DNA from: CAWHXG01 sp963833235 | GTDB taxonomy: Bacteria > Pseudomonadota > Alphaproteobacteria > Rhodobacterales > Rhodobacteraceae | Reading direction: 5' to 3' | NCBI GenBank assembly: GCA_963833235.1 | Contig: CAWHXG010000004.1 | Location: forward strand, 186,001-250,000 | Length of the DNA: 64,000 bases | Position numbers and translations under genes: made by a program | In this document: positions 1 to 7,787 of the stretch, piece by piece | How the letters are laid out: the number at the start of each line of letters is the position of its first letter | Position numbering within the stretch: position 1 is the stretch's first letter | The notes under the pieces: model-generated | Database searches by the model: none | What the model was told of the DNA's origin: nothing | Seen by the model: only the letters and a program-made list of their open reading frames with translations

Positions 1-846
1 GTCCGGACGTTCGCCCATCCCGATGAACTTGATCGGCTTGCCGGTGATGGCGCGCATGGAAAGCGCGGCGCCGCCGCGGCCGTCGCCGTCCATCCGGGTG
101 AGGATCACGCCCGAGACGCCGATCTTGTCGTCGAACTCGCGGGCGACGTTCACCGCGTCCTGGCCGGTGAGGCCGTCGACGACCAGCAGGGTCTCGCGGG
201 GGTTCGCGACGTCGCGGACCTCGGCGGCCTGGGCGATGAGTTCGGCGTCGATATGCAGCCGGCCGGCGGTGTCGAGGAGGTAGACGTCGTAGCCGCCGAG
301 CGTCGCCTGCTGCTTGGCGCGCCGGGCGATCTGCACCGGCGTCTCGCCCGGCACGATGGGCAGGGTGGCGACGCCGATCTGGGTGCCGAGGATGGCCAGC
401 TGCTCCATCGCCGCGGGGCGGTTGGTGTCGAGGGACGCCATCAGCACGCGCTTGCCGTTACGTTCCGTCAGGCGCTTGGCGAGCTTGGCGGTGGTGGTGG
501 TCTTGCCGGAGCCCTGCAGGCCGACCATCAGGATCGGCGCCGGCGGGTTGTCGACCTTCAGCTCGCCGGGGTTCGCATCGTCGCCCGAGAGCACGTGCAC
601 GAGTTCGTCGTGGACGATCTTGACGACCTGCTGGCCGGGGGTGACGGACCTGGTGACCGCCTGCCCGGTGGCCTTGGCGGTGACGGCCTTGACGAAGTCG
701 CGGGCGACCTCGAGCGAGACGTCGGCTTCCAGGAGCGCGGTGCGGACCTCGCGCAGGGCGGCGCGCACGTCGTCCTCGCCGAGCGCGCCCTGCTTGGTCA
801 GCCGGTCGAAGACGCCGCCGAGACGTTCGGAGAGATTTTCGAACAT
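1..846 (-). CDS. ffh: Signal recognition particle protein Ffh (5' part only)
   Basis: SRP54-type GTPase that binds signal sequences on ribosomes and delivers them to FtsY at the membrane. The first 282 codons are present; the gene runs off the left edge. Reading the minus strand gives an N domain of about 100 residues starting MFENLSERLGG, then the G domain with P-loop GLQGSGKTTTT (from about residue 109), LLDTAGRLH, the TRMDGDGRGGAALS stretch and FIGMGERPD at the edge. The methionine-rich M domain that binds SRP RNA lies outside the window. The ATG at 846 gives the usual family N-terminus. Identification is secure. Confidence 0.97.
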   Translation of the reverse strand, partial: MFENLSERLGGVFDRLTKQGALGEDDVRAALREVRTALLEADVSLEVARDFVKAVTAKATGQAVTRSVTPGQQVVKIVHDELVHVLSGDDANPGELKVDNPPAPILMVGLQGSGKTTTTAKLAKRLTERNGKRVLMASLDTNRPAAMEQLAILGTQIGVATLPIVPGETPVQIARRAKQQATLGGYDVYLLDTAGRLHIDAELIAQAAEVRDVANPRETLLVVDGLTGQDAVNVAREFDDKIGVSGVILTRMDGDGRGGAALSMRAITGKPIKFIGMGERPD

Positions 847-904
847 GGGGCGCGGGCTCCTTCGCGGCGGGTGACGGTCTGGCGGATATGGGACCCGCCG
901 CGGC

Positions 905-929
905 AAACGAAAAGCGCCCCCGTGGGCGC
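905..929 (-). terminator. Hairpin plus T-tract, intrinsic terminator-like, minus strand
   Basis: On the minus strand a perfect 6-bp stem (GCGCCC/GGGCGC, loop of 4) is followed at once by TTTTCGTTT. It lies about 60 bases upstream of ffh, where no minus-strand gene ends. It could be an attenuator in the ffh leader or the end of an unseen small RNA. Confidence 0.4.
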
Positions 930-1070
930 AGCCGCGCTGACGGGGGGCGATCCCGGCACGGGGGCCGGGACCGGAAACGGGGGGTTTCCGGGTTGGCACG
1001 GGGTTTGGCCCGGGCGGCGGGGGGATGTCAAGTGGCCGGATGCGGCGGGCGGGCCCGCCTTGGCAGCAGG

Positions 1071-1125
1071 GCCGAAGCGCCCGCGCCGGCCCACCCGCCC
1101 GCCCCCGTCGCGCGGGCGCTTCGGC
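1071..1125. repeat. GC-rich palindromic repeat, copy A
   Basis: Perfect 15-bp inverted repeat (left arm 1071-1085, GCCGAAGCGCCCGCG; right arm 1111-1125) around a 25-base C-rich centre. The centre closely matches copy B near 6.9 kb. The rest of the 847-1340 gap is GC-rich, with loose repeats of a GGGGCCGG-like word and no gene that I can see. Confidence 0.6.
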
Positions 1126-1340
1126 TGGGGCGGCGGGCTGGGCGCCGCGGCGCCGGGAACGCGGTGGCGCCGGAAGGGCAGTGGGGCCGGAAGCGCAGTG
1201 TGGCCGCCAATGGAGTGGGGCCGGGAACAGGGTGCGGCCGGATCCGAAGCGGGGCGGGGCGCGGCCGGGTGCGGGGTTGTCAGGTCGCAAGGCCTGTCGC
1301 AGTCTGGGTCTGGCGGTTCGCGGTTGCACAGAGGCTCTTC

Positions 1341-2228
1341 ATGTCACTCGATGCCTGGGACGAGGTCCGCACGGCCTTCCACGTCGCGCGGTTCGGCACG
1401 GTTTCGGCCGCGGCGGCGGAGATCGGGGTGCATCATGCCACGGTGATCCGGCATGTGGACGCGCTGGAGGCGCGGCTGGGCACGAAGCTGTTCCAGCGGC
1501 ATGCGCGGGGCTACACGGCGACCGAGGCGGGGCAGGACCTGCTGCGCGTGGCGGAGGCGACGGACGACCAGTTCACCCAGCTGGCCGGGCGGCTGCGCGG
1601 CCGCGGCGCGGGGGTAAGCGGCGAGGTGGTGGTGACGACGCTGGAGGCGTTGGCGCCGCTGCTGGCGCCGGCGCTCGCGGGGTTCGGCGCCGCGCATCCG
1701 CAGGTCGTGGTGCGGCTGCTGACCGGGGACCGGGTGCTGCGGCTGGAATACGGCGAGGCGCATGTGGCGGTGCGGGCGGGCGCGGCGCCGGGGCAGCCGG
1801 ACAACGTGGTGCAGCGCTTCGCGACGAAGCGGGTGGGGCTGTATGCGGCGCCGGCCTATCTGGAGGCGCGGGGGCGGCCCGCCGGGCTGGACGATCTGGA
1901 CGGGCACCTTTTCGTGGGGTCGGACCGGGAGGACAGCCGGGCGCCCTCCTATCGGTGGATGGCGCATGCGGTGCCGCGGGCGCAGGTGGTGTTTCGCGGC
2001 AACGGCGCGGGAACGCTGCGGGCGGCGCTGCTGGCGGGCGCGGGCCTGGGCTTCATGCCGGAATGGGAGGCGGCGGATCATCCGCAGCTGGTGCGGGTGC
2101 ATGCGCCGCTGCCGGACTGGGACGTGCCGCTGTGGCTGGTGACCCATGTGGACCTGCACCGGACGGCGAAGGTGCAGGCGCTGCTGGCGCATCTGAAGGC
2201 GGCGGCGGAGGGCTGGGAGGGGATCTGA
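1341..2228 (+). CDS. LysR-family transcriptional regulator
   Basis: 295 residues. The N-terminal winged helix-turn-helix covers about residues 1-60 (FGTVSAAAAEIGVHHATVIR, then GTKLFQRHARGYTATEAG), followed by a linker helix and a LysR substrate-binding domain to the end. The frame is open well upstream, but the ATG at 1341 gives the normal LysR start just before the HTH, whereas the upstream part is low-complexity. It stands alone, divergent from ffh, so the target is unknown; the ligand cannot be read from the sequence. Its C-terminal domain resembles the subgroup of AraC/GcvA-like LysR proteins that lack obvious metabolic neighbours. Confidence 0.88.
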   Translation: MSLDAWDEVRTAFHVARFGTVSAAAAEIGVHHATVIRHVDALEARLGTKLFQRHARGYTATEAGQDLLRVAEATDDQFTQLAGRLRGRGAGVSGEVVVTTLEALAPLLAPALAGFGAAHPQVVVRLLTGDRVLRLEYGEAHVAVRAGAAPGQPDNVVQRFATKRVGLYAAPAYLEARGRPAGLDDLDGHLFVGSDREDSRAPSYRWMAHAVPRAQVVFRGNGAGTLRAALLAGAGLGFMPEWEAADHPQLVRVHAPLPDWDVPLWLVTHVDLHRTAKVQALLAHLKAAAEGWEGI

Positions 2229-2414
2229 GGCAACCGCCGCGGGGTCTTCGGGTGGACGTGCGGGGGGGCTTGTCGACGGCACGGGTAGACGACCGGCAGG
2301 CGGAGTGGACCATCCGCGGATGGCGGGGTGGGTCGTGGTCGGCCGGGTGACCCCCGCCCTGCGGATTGGCGCAGGTCCTGCGCGGCGGGGAGGAATGGCG
2401 GGGTGGGCACCGCG

Positions 2415-2774
2415 CTAGGGGGTGGCGTCTGGCGGCGGGTCCTGCCCGGGCACGCCGTGCAGCTCGGCGGCGAGGAAGCGTTCGAAGGCATCGAGGTTCA
2501 CCGGCTCGAACTGGCCGAAGCCCTGCATCCAGACGGAGGCGGCGCGCAGGGCATCGGGCTCCAGCTTGCACCAGGTGACCCGGCCGCGGCGCTCGCGGGC
2601 GATCAGGCCGGCCCGGTCCAGCGCGACGAGATGCTTGGAGATCGCCGCCAGCGACATCGCGAACGGCGCGGCGACGTCGGTCACGGCCATGTCGTCTTCC
2701 AGCAGCATCGCCAGGATCGCCCGGCGGGTCGGGTCGGCGAGGGCGGCGAAGACGGTGTCGAGCGGGTCCGGCAT
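2415..2774 (-). CDS. ArsR-family winged-helix regulator
   Basis: 119-residue single-domain repressor-type protein. DPTRRAILAMLLEDDMAV is the typical ArsR first helix, followed by the recognition region AISKHLVALDRAGLIARERRGR. There is no CxC metal-binding pair, so it is not an obvious metal sensor. It resembles the group often placed beside SRPBCC/AHSA1-type genes, but no such partner is adjacent. The ATG at 2774 fits the family start. It is divergent from the atp operon, with 197 bases between the genes. Confidence 0.85.
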   Translation of the reverse strand: MPDPLDTVFAALADPTRRAILAMLLEDDMAVTDVAAPFAMSLAAISKHLVALDRAGLIARERRGRVTWCKLEPDALRAASVWMQGFGQFEPVNLDAFERFLAAELHGVPGQDPPPDATP

Positions 2775-2913
2775 GGGGACACGGCTAGGGGAGCCGCGCC
2801 AGACGGTCAACCGCGGGGTTGAACTTGCCTCCCGCCGCGAGGGTGCGCCGCCGGCGTGCCCGGAGCGAACAAAGCCGTTTCTTATCAATATTTTGCTGGA
2901 AACACGCGGCGCG

Positions 2914-2942
2914 TTGACAGCCGCGGTGCGTCTGCATAGGGT
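2914..2942 (+). promoter_or_regulatory. Promoter of the F0 ATP synthase operon
   Basis: TTGACA at 2914-2919, a 17-base spacer, then TAGGGT at 2937-2942. The predicted transcript starts near 2949, about 23 bases before atpI. The perfect -35 and the TAG-type -10 match the other promoters seen in this window. Confidence 0.65.
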
Positions 2943-2971
2943 CCGCCGCAACATCCTTTCTGAAAGCGCGC

Positions 2972-3385
2972 ATGCCGCAGGATCCTGCCGAGAGCGACCG
3001 GCCCGGCGACCGGCCCCCGGGTGGCGGCCCGGACCTGACGGCCGGGGTGCCGGATGCGGCCAAGCTGGCCGCGCTCGACGCCCGGATCGCGAAGGCCCGC
3101 GGGAGCCAGACGCCTTCGCGCGCACATCAGGAGGAACACTATTCCCAGGCGCAGGTCGCCTGGCGGATGGTGATCGAACTCGTGGCCGGGCTCGGGATCG
3201 GGTTCGGCATAGGTTACGGCCTGGATGCCCTTTTCGGCACCCTGCCGCTGTTTCTGGTGGTGTTCGTCCTTCTGGGCTTCGCCGCCGGCGTGAAGGTGAT
3301 GATGCGCACGGCGACCGAGGTCGGCCTTGCGAAGAAGGCGGCACAGCAGAACGCGGCCCTCGGGCGGCAGGACGGGAGCGACTGA
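2972..3385 (+). CDS. atpI: ATP synthase accessory protein AtpI
   Basis: 137 residues. A polar, Pro/Gly-rich N-terminal half is followed by two membrane helices (about residues 65-85 and 92-112; MVIELVAGLGIGFGIGYGLD, then LFLVVFVLLGFAAGVKVM). This is the AtpI/AtpZ-type accessory protein that helps c-ring assembly. It is the first gene of the F0 operon, one base ahead of atpB. The F1 genes are not in the window, which is normal for alphaproteobacteria. Confidence 0.9.
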   Translation: MPQDPAESDRPGDRPPGGGPDLTAGVPDAAKLAALDARIAKARGSQTPSRAHQEEHYSQAQVAWRMVIELVAGLGIGFGIGYGLDALFGTLPLFLVVFVLLGFAAGVKVMMRTATEVGLAKKAAQQNAALGRQDGSD

Positions 3386-3386
3386 G

Positions 3387-4136
3387 ATGGCGGAACCCAC
3401 CGAAGAAGGCGGCCTGGTCTTTCACCCGATGGACCAGTTCATCGTGAGCCCGCTCTTCGGCGACGGCCCTGTGCACTGGTACACGGTGACGAACGCGACG
3501 CTGTGGATGGCGCTGACCGTGGCCGCCGTGGCCGGCCTGCTGGTGATGGGCACCCGGGGCCGGGCGATGGTGCCGGGGCGGACGCAATCCATCGCGGAGC
3601 TGGCCTATGGCTTCGTATACAAGATGGTCGCCGACGTCACCGGGCGCGAGGGGCTGAAGTATTTTCCCTACATCATGACGCTGTTCCTCTTCATCGTCTT
3701 CGCCAACTTCCTCGGGCTATTGCCCACCGCCTTCACCCCCACCAGCCACATCGCGGTCACCGCGGTGCTGGCGCTGGCGGTGTTCCTGGCGGTGACGATC
3801 CTTGGCTTCGTGAAGAACGGCGCGGGGTTCCTTGGCCTGTTCTGGGTCAGCTCGGCGCCGTTGGCATTGCGGCCCGTCCTGGCGCTGATCGAGTTGATCA
3901 GCTACTTCGTGCGACCGGTCAGCCACTCCATCCGACTGGCGGGCAACATGATGGCCGGCCACGCGGTGATCAAGGTGTTCGCGGGCTTCGCGGCGATCCT
4001 TGCCGTGGCGCCGCTCTCGATCATCGCGATCGCCGCAATGTACGGGCTGGAGGTGCTGGTGTCGTTCATCCAGGCCTACGTGTTCACGATCCTCACATGC
4101 GTCTACCTGAAAGACGCGCTGCACCCGCACCACTGA
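3387..4136 (+). CDS. atpB: ATP synthase F0 subunit a
   Basis: 249 residues, the usual length. Subunit a forms the two proton half-channels next to the c-ring. The essential arginine lies in HSIRLAGNMMAGH, and the C-terminus keeps the conserved helix with VSFIQAYVFTILTCVYLKDA. Five to six hydrophobic segments are visible. The start is the ATG right after the atpI stop; in-frame sequence upstream belongs to atpI in another frame. Second gene of the F0 operon. Confidence 0.97.
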   Translation: MAEPTEEGGLVFHPMDQFIVSPLFGDGPVHWYTVTNATLWMALTVAAVAGLLVMGTRGRAMVPGRTQSIAELAYGFVYKMVADVTGREGLKYFPYIMTLFLFIVFANFLGLLPTAFTPTSHIAVTAVLALAVFLAVTILGFVKNGAGFLGLFWVSSAPLALRPVLALIELISYFVRPVSHSIRLAGNMMAGHAVIKVFAGFAAILAVAPLSIIAIAAMYGLEVLVSFIQAYVFTILTCVYLKDALHPHH

Positions 4137-4205
4137 GTTCAACCCACCACGCGCGCGGTCCGAGACGGGCCGCCCGTGCCTCACGACCACCAAAGGAGAC
4201 GACCA

Positions 4206-4442
4206 ATGGAAGGCGACATCGTTCAAATGGGGGCGTATATCGGCGCCGGACTGGCCTGCATGGGCATGGGCGGCTCGGCCATCGGCGTGGGCAACGTGGC
4301 GGGGAACTTCCTGTCGGGCGCCCTGCGCAACCCCTCGGCCGCGGCGGACCAGACGGCAACGCTGTTCATCGGCATCGCGTTCGCCGAAGCCCTGGGCATT
4401 TTCTCGTTCCTCGTGGCGCTGCTGCTGATGTTCGCCGTCTGA
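4206..4442 (+). CDS. atpE: ATP synthase F0 subunit c
   Basis: 78-residue hairpin of two membrane helices. The Gly/Ala-rich first helix (IGAGLACMGMGGSAIGVG) leads to the polar loop RNPS, and the proton-binding glutamate lies in IAFAEALGIFSF on helix 2. It forms the rotating ring. A strong ribosome-binding site (AAAGGAGA) sits 5-12 bases before the ATG at 4206, which fits the high copy number needed, and a long hairpin follows the stop codon. Confidence 0.98.
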   Translation: MEGDIVQMGAYIGAGLACMGMGGSAIGVGNVAGNFLSGALRNPSAAADQTATLFIGIAFAEALGIFSFLVALLLMFAV

Positions 4443-4449
4443 TCGGCCC

Positions 4450-4493
4450 GTCCCGCCGGCGCCTGTTCCATCGAGGGCGGGTGCCGGCGGGGC
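4450..4493 (+). other. Long intercistronic hairpin after atpE
   Basis: A 14-bp stem (4450-4463 with 4480-4493, including two G.U pairs; core CCCGCCGGC/GCCGGCGGG) with a 16-base loop begins eight bases after the atpE stop. There is no T-tract, so it is unlikely to terminate fully. It is well placed to stabilise the upstream mRNA or cause partial attenuation, giving more subunit c than b and b'. Confidence 0.55.
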
Positions 4494-4557
4494 AGTGACA
4501 TCGCGGCCCGGGCCATCGGCCGGGGCGCGGCATTCTCGATCCCCGGGGGGCAAGCGC

Positions 4558-5238
4558 ATGGCGCAACATACCGAGACCACCGACAGCCCGGTTGCCGGGC
4601 ATGGCGCGGTCGATCACGGCACCGCCGCCGAAGGGGTGACCCCCGCGGCCGGCGATGCCGCGCAGCCAGGCGCCGCTGGCGCGCTGGATCACAGCGCCGC
4701 CGCCACGCCGGAGGGCGGGGTGGACGCAGCCCATGGCGGCGTCGAGGCCGTGGGCATGCCGCAGCTGGATTTCTCGACATTCCCGAACCAGATCTTCTGG
4801 TTGGCGATCGCGCTTGTGGCGATCTATCTGCTGCTGCAGCGCACGGCCCTTCCCCGCATCGCCGCCGTTCTGGCGGAGCGCAACGGCGCCATCGCCAACG
4901 ACATCGCCCGCGCCGAAGAGCTGAAGAAGGCCGCGCAGGATGCCGAGGCCGCGTATGACAAGGCCCTGGCGGAGGCGCGTTCGGAAGGGCAGCGCATCGC
5001 CCAGGAGACCCGCGCCGGCATCCAGGCGGATCTGGACGAGGCGATCGCCCATGCGGATGCCGAGATCGCCGCGAAGGGGGCCGAGAGCGAGGCCGCCATC
5101 GCAGAGATCCGCGACGGCGCCATGGCGAATGTCGAGGAGGTGGCCCGCGAGACGGCCGCCGAGATCGTCCGCGCCTTCGGTGCGGAGCCGGATCAGGGCG
5201 CGGTGGACGCCGCCATCGACCAGCGGATGAAGGGATGA
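4558..5238 (+). CDS. atpF': ATP synthase F0 subunit b'
   Basis: 226 residues. The second stator subunit found in phototrophs and alphaproteobacteria. One membrane helix follows LDFSTFPNQIFWLAIALVAI (about residues 68-90); the rest is a long charged coiled coil that reaches to F1. The first 65 or so residues are an Ala/Gly/His-rich hydrophilic extension, longer than the short leader I expect in this family. The start at 4558 has GGGGGG upstream; no later in-frame ATG lies before the membrane segment except the one directly at it. Confidence 0.93.
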   Translation: MAQHTETTDSPVAGHGAVDHGTAAEGVTPAAGDAAQPGAAGALDHSAAATPEGGVDAAHGGVEAVGMPQLDFSTFPNQIFWLAIALVAIYLLLQRTALPRIAAVLAERNGAIANDIARAEELKKAAQDAEAAYDKALAEARSEGQRIAQETRAGIQADLDEAIAHADAEIAAKGAESEAAIAEIRDGAMANVEEVARETAAEIVRAFGAEPDQGAVDAAIDQRMKG

Positions 5239-5810
5239 GGGTCATGCGGTTTGCGTTTGGGTCCGCGACGCTGGGGCTGGCGCTTGCCGCCGGGCCGGCG
5301 CTTGCGGCTGGCGAGACGTTCTTCTCGCTGACCAACACCGATTTCGTGGTGCTGCTGGCGTTCCTGCTGTTCCTCGGCGTGCTGGTCTACTTCAAGGTGC
5401 CGCGGATGCTGGCCGGCCTGCTCGACAGGCGCGCCGCCAAGATCTCGGAAGAGCTGGAGGAGGCGCGCGGCCTGCGCGAGGAGGCGCAGTCGCTGCTGGC
5501 GTCTTACGAGCGTCAGCAGCAGGACGTGAAGGCCCAGGCCGACCGCATCGTCGAGACGGCGCGCAAGGAGGCCGAGGCCGCCGCCCAGCAGGCGCGCGAG
5601 GATCTGAAGGTGTCCATCGCGCGGCGGCTGCAGGGGGCGGAGGACCAAATCGCCTCGGCCGAGGCGAAGGCGGTGCGGCAGGTGCGCGACCGGGCGATCA
5701 CGGTGGCCGTGGCCGCGGCGCGCGAGGTCCTGGCGCAGCAGATGACCGGCGAGAAGGCCGACGCGATGATCGACGCCTCCATCGAGACGGTCGGCAAGCG
5801 GCTGCACTGA
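5235..5810 (+). CDS. atpF: ATP synthase F0 subunit b
   Basis: 191 residues. After a signal-like N-terminus (about 1-25, ending PALAAG) comes a single membrane helix (FVVLLAFLLFLGVLVYF), then about 130 residues of charged coiled coil forming the peripheral stalk with b'. The start overlaps the atpF' stop by four bases (ATGA), so the two are translationally coupled, consistent with a b/b' heterodimer. Last gene of the operon, followed by a terminator-like hairpin. Confidence 0.95.
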   Translation: MRVMRFAFGSATLGLALAAGPALAAGETFFSLTNTDFVVLLAFLLFLGVLVYFKVPRMLAGLLDRRAAKISEELEEARGLREEAQSLLASYERQQQDVKAQADRIVETARKEAEAAAQQAREDLKVSIARRLQGAEDQIASAEAKAVRQVRDRAITVAVAAAREVLAQQMTGEKADAMIDASIETVGKRLH

Positions 5811-5829
5811 GCCGGACGCTTCGAAAATG

Positions 5830-5860
5830 CGGCCCGCGCCCGTTCCGGGATGGCGGGCCG
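5830..5860 (+). terminator. Terminator-like hairpin after atpF
   Basis: 8-bp perfect stem CGGCCCGC/GCGGGCCG with a 15-base loop, 20 bases after the atpF stop. It is followed by TTCGCAT rather than a clean T-run, so termination strength is uncertain. Confidence 0.5.
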
Positions 5861-5958
5861 TTCGCATGTGAGAGTGAGGCGATGCAGGCTCCCGAGACTT
5901 GCCACGATAGGGACAATGCCGGGCGCTGCGCCTCGACGGGCGACGTCGCGCGGGGCCG

Positions 5959-6858
5959 GTGGCCGTGAGCGCGCGGCTGATCGACGGCAAGGCGGTGGCC
6001 GCCGCCCTGCGCGGGCGCGTGGCTGGGGCGGTCGCCGGGCTGCTGGCGGATCACGGGCTGGTGCCGGGGCTGGCGGTGGTGCTTGTGGGCGAGGACGCGG
6101 CGAGCGACGTCTACGTTCGGGCAAAGGGCCGGGCGGTGGCCGAGGCGGGCATGCACGGGGTCGAGTACCGGCTGGACGCGGGGACCGACGCCGCGACCCT
6201 GCTGGCGCTGATCGCCGATCTGAACGCCGATCCGGCGATCCACGGAATCCTGGTGCAGCTGCCGCTGCCGGGGCATCTGGAAGCGGCGCCGGTTCTGGCG
6301 GCGATCGACCCCGGCAAGGACGTGGACGGGTTCCACGTGGAGAATGTGGGGGCGCTGGCGACGGGGCAGCCGGCGATGGTGCCCTGCACGCCGCTGGGCT
6401 GCCTGATGCTGCTGCGGGCGGAGCCAGAGCCGCTGGCGGGGGCCGAGGCGGTGATATTGGGGCGCTCCAACATCGTGGGCAAGCCGATGGCGCAGCTGCT
6501 TCTGGCCGCCGACTGCACCGTGACGCTGGCGCATTCGCGGACGCGCGATCTGCCGGGCGTGGTGCGCCGCGCCGATGTGGTCGTGGCGGCGGTGGGGCGG
6601 CCGGGGATGGTGCGCGGCGAGTGGATCAAGCCGGGGGCCGTGGTGATCGACGTCGGCATCAACCGGGTGCCGGGCGAGGCGGGCAAGTCGCGGATCGTGG
6701 GTGACGTGGATTTCGCCGAGGCAAGGGAAGTCGCCGGCGCGATCACGCCGGTGCCGGGCGGGGTGGGGCCGATGACCATCGCGTGCCTCTTGGCGAACAC
6801 GGTGACGGCGGCCTGCCGATCCGCCGGGATCCCGGTGCCGGAGGGGCTGACGGCCTGA
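5959..6858 (+). CDS. folD: Methylenetetrahydrofolate dehydrogenase / cyclohydrolase FolD
   Basis: About 299 residues. Cytosolic bifunctional enzyme converting 5,10-methylene-THF to 10-formyl-THF with NADP. Family motifs are all present: VGEDAASDVYVRAKGRA (catalytic Tyr and Lys), ILVQLPLPGHL, PGKDVDGFH, the NADP-site ILGRSNIVGKP, and the C-terminal TPVPGGVGPMTIACLLANT. No ATG lies at the start; GTG at 5959 or GTG at 5965 (giving MSARLIDGK) are the options, and the second fits orthologues slightly better. It has its own position between atpF and a divergent minus-strand cluster. Confidence 0.95.
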   Translation: MAVSARLIDGKAVAAALRGRVAGAVAGLLADHGLVPGLAVVLVGEDAASDVYVRAKGRAVAEAGMHGVEYRLDAGTDAATLLALIADLNADPAIHGILVQLPLPGHLEAAPVLAAIDPGKDVDGFHVENVGALATGQPAMVPCTPLGCLMLLRAEPEPLAGAEAVILGRSNIVGKPMAQLLLAADCTVTLAHSRTRDLPGVVRRADVVVAAVGRPGMVRGEWIKPGAVVIDVGINRVPGEAGKSRIVGDVDFAEAREVAGAITPVPGGVGPMTIACLLANTVTAACRSAGIPVPEGLTA

Positions 6859-6878
6859 GCCCATCGGGCAGGGCCAGG

Positions 6879-6928
6879 GCCGCGCCCGCACCGCCCCACC
6901 CGCCCGCCCCCGGCGGCGCGGGCGCGGC
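6879..6928. repeat. GC-rich palindromic repeat, copy B
   Basis: Perfect 11-bp inverted repeat (6879-6889 with 6918-6928). The centre, with CGCCCGCACCGCCC followed by CACCCGCCCGCCCCCG, is nearly the same as in copy A. It lies just downstream of folD. Confidence 0.55.
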
Positions 6929-7074
6929 GTCGCCCCCCAAGGCGGCGGGGCTGAGGGCGATGCCGGCCCGGGTCGGCGCGAGCGAAGCCATCCGCCGGTG
7001 CTTCCGTCAAATTGCCGGAACGGGGGGCGGTTACGGCGGATCTTCGGCACGCCTTGGCCGCCCCGCTGCACCAT

Positions 7075-7172
7075 CCGCCGACAGGACCCATGGTGGCTTG
7101 CGGGATCGCAATGGTTGCCGGGGCCTGGCCCTCGGTCCCGGCGACCACCACCGTGCCGATCGAGAGTCCCGC
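7075..7172 (-). pseudogene. Remnant of a PaaI-type thioesterase (C-terminal end only)
   Basis: On the minus strand this stretch encodes VVAGTEGQAPATIAIPQATM, which parallels VVAETEGRAPVTVAILQGTM at the C-terminus of the intact thioesterase just beside it. At DNA level 7080-7145 matches 7270-7335 at roughly three bases in four by eye. There is no matching N-terminal part and no proper stop, so it looks like the decayed end of a tandem duplicate. The rest of the 6859-7260 gap holds only repeat copy B. Confidence 0.55.
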
Positions 7173-7260
7173 GGGCCGTTCAGCATGGGTTTGGAGCCAT
7201 GATGCCAGGCCCCCGACCCCCGCCGCGACCTCCGCGCGGACCGGGAGCGCGGTGGGCTGA

Positions 7261-7704
7261 TCAGCCGGGGATTGGGACCATGGTGCCCTGCAGGATCGCG
7301 ACAGTCACCGGGGCCCGTCCCTCGGTCTCGGCGACGACGTTGGCGCGGACCACGCTGAGCCGGCGTCCGGCCTTGACGACCTCGCCCGTGGCCACCAGGC
7401 GGTCGCCGCGGGCCGGGGCCAGGAGGTTGATCTTCATCTCGGCCGTCAGGACCTCGGAACCTGGGGGCATCAGGCCGAGTGCCGCATAGCCCGCCGCGCT
7501 GTCGCCAAGGGCGAAGGCGAGCGCCGCATGCCCGTGGCCGTGCTGCTGCCGGGCCGCCGGGAGGATCGGCGCGGCGATGCGGCAGGTGCCCGGCGCCAGC
7601 GCCACGATCCGCGCGCCGAGCGTTTCCAACATTGCTTGCCGGGCGAAGCTTTCCAGGATGGCGCGGCCGGTTTCCGGGGCAAGGCCCTCGATGCGAGTAT
7701 CCAT
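7261..7704 (-). CDS. PaaI-family hotdog-fold thioesterase
   Basis: 147 residues, a single hotdog domain of the acyl-CoA thioesterase type. QQHGHGHAALAFALGDSAAG corresponds to the family's HGG-D active-site region, with the glycine pair changed but the following Asp/Ser retained, and EMKINLLAPARGDRLVATG is the typical central strand pair. The ATG at 7704 is preferred over the TTG one codon upstream. Substrate is not predictable; the family hydrolyses aromatic or medium-chain acyl-CoAs. It sits alone upstream of pdeM in the minus direction. Confidence 0.85.
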   Translation of the reverse strand: MDTRIEGLAPETGRAILESFARQAMLETLGARIVALAPGTCRIAAPILPAARQQHGHGHAALAFALGDSAAGYAALGLMPPGSEVLTAEMKINLLAPARGDRLVATGEVVKAGRRLSVVRANVVAETEGRAPVTVAILQGTMVPIPG

Positions 7705-7787
7705 CAAAATTGGCCTATCAAGCAGGTTCCGTCATGCAGTTCCAAATGCCCCGGCCCCTCATGCGCGGCCCTCCACGGAAGGCTTCA

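Noticed and set aside
253..1446. 397-codon plus-strand frame over ffh and the following gap
   Set aside because: Opposite strand to real Ffh sequence and made of Gly/Ala/Arg runs; no ribosome-binding site or recognisable domain.
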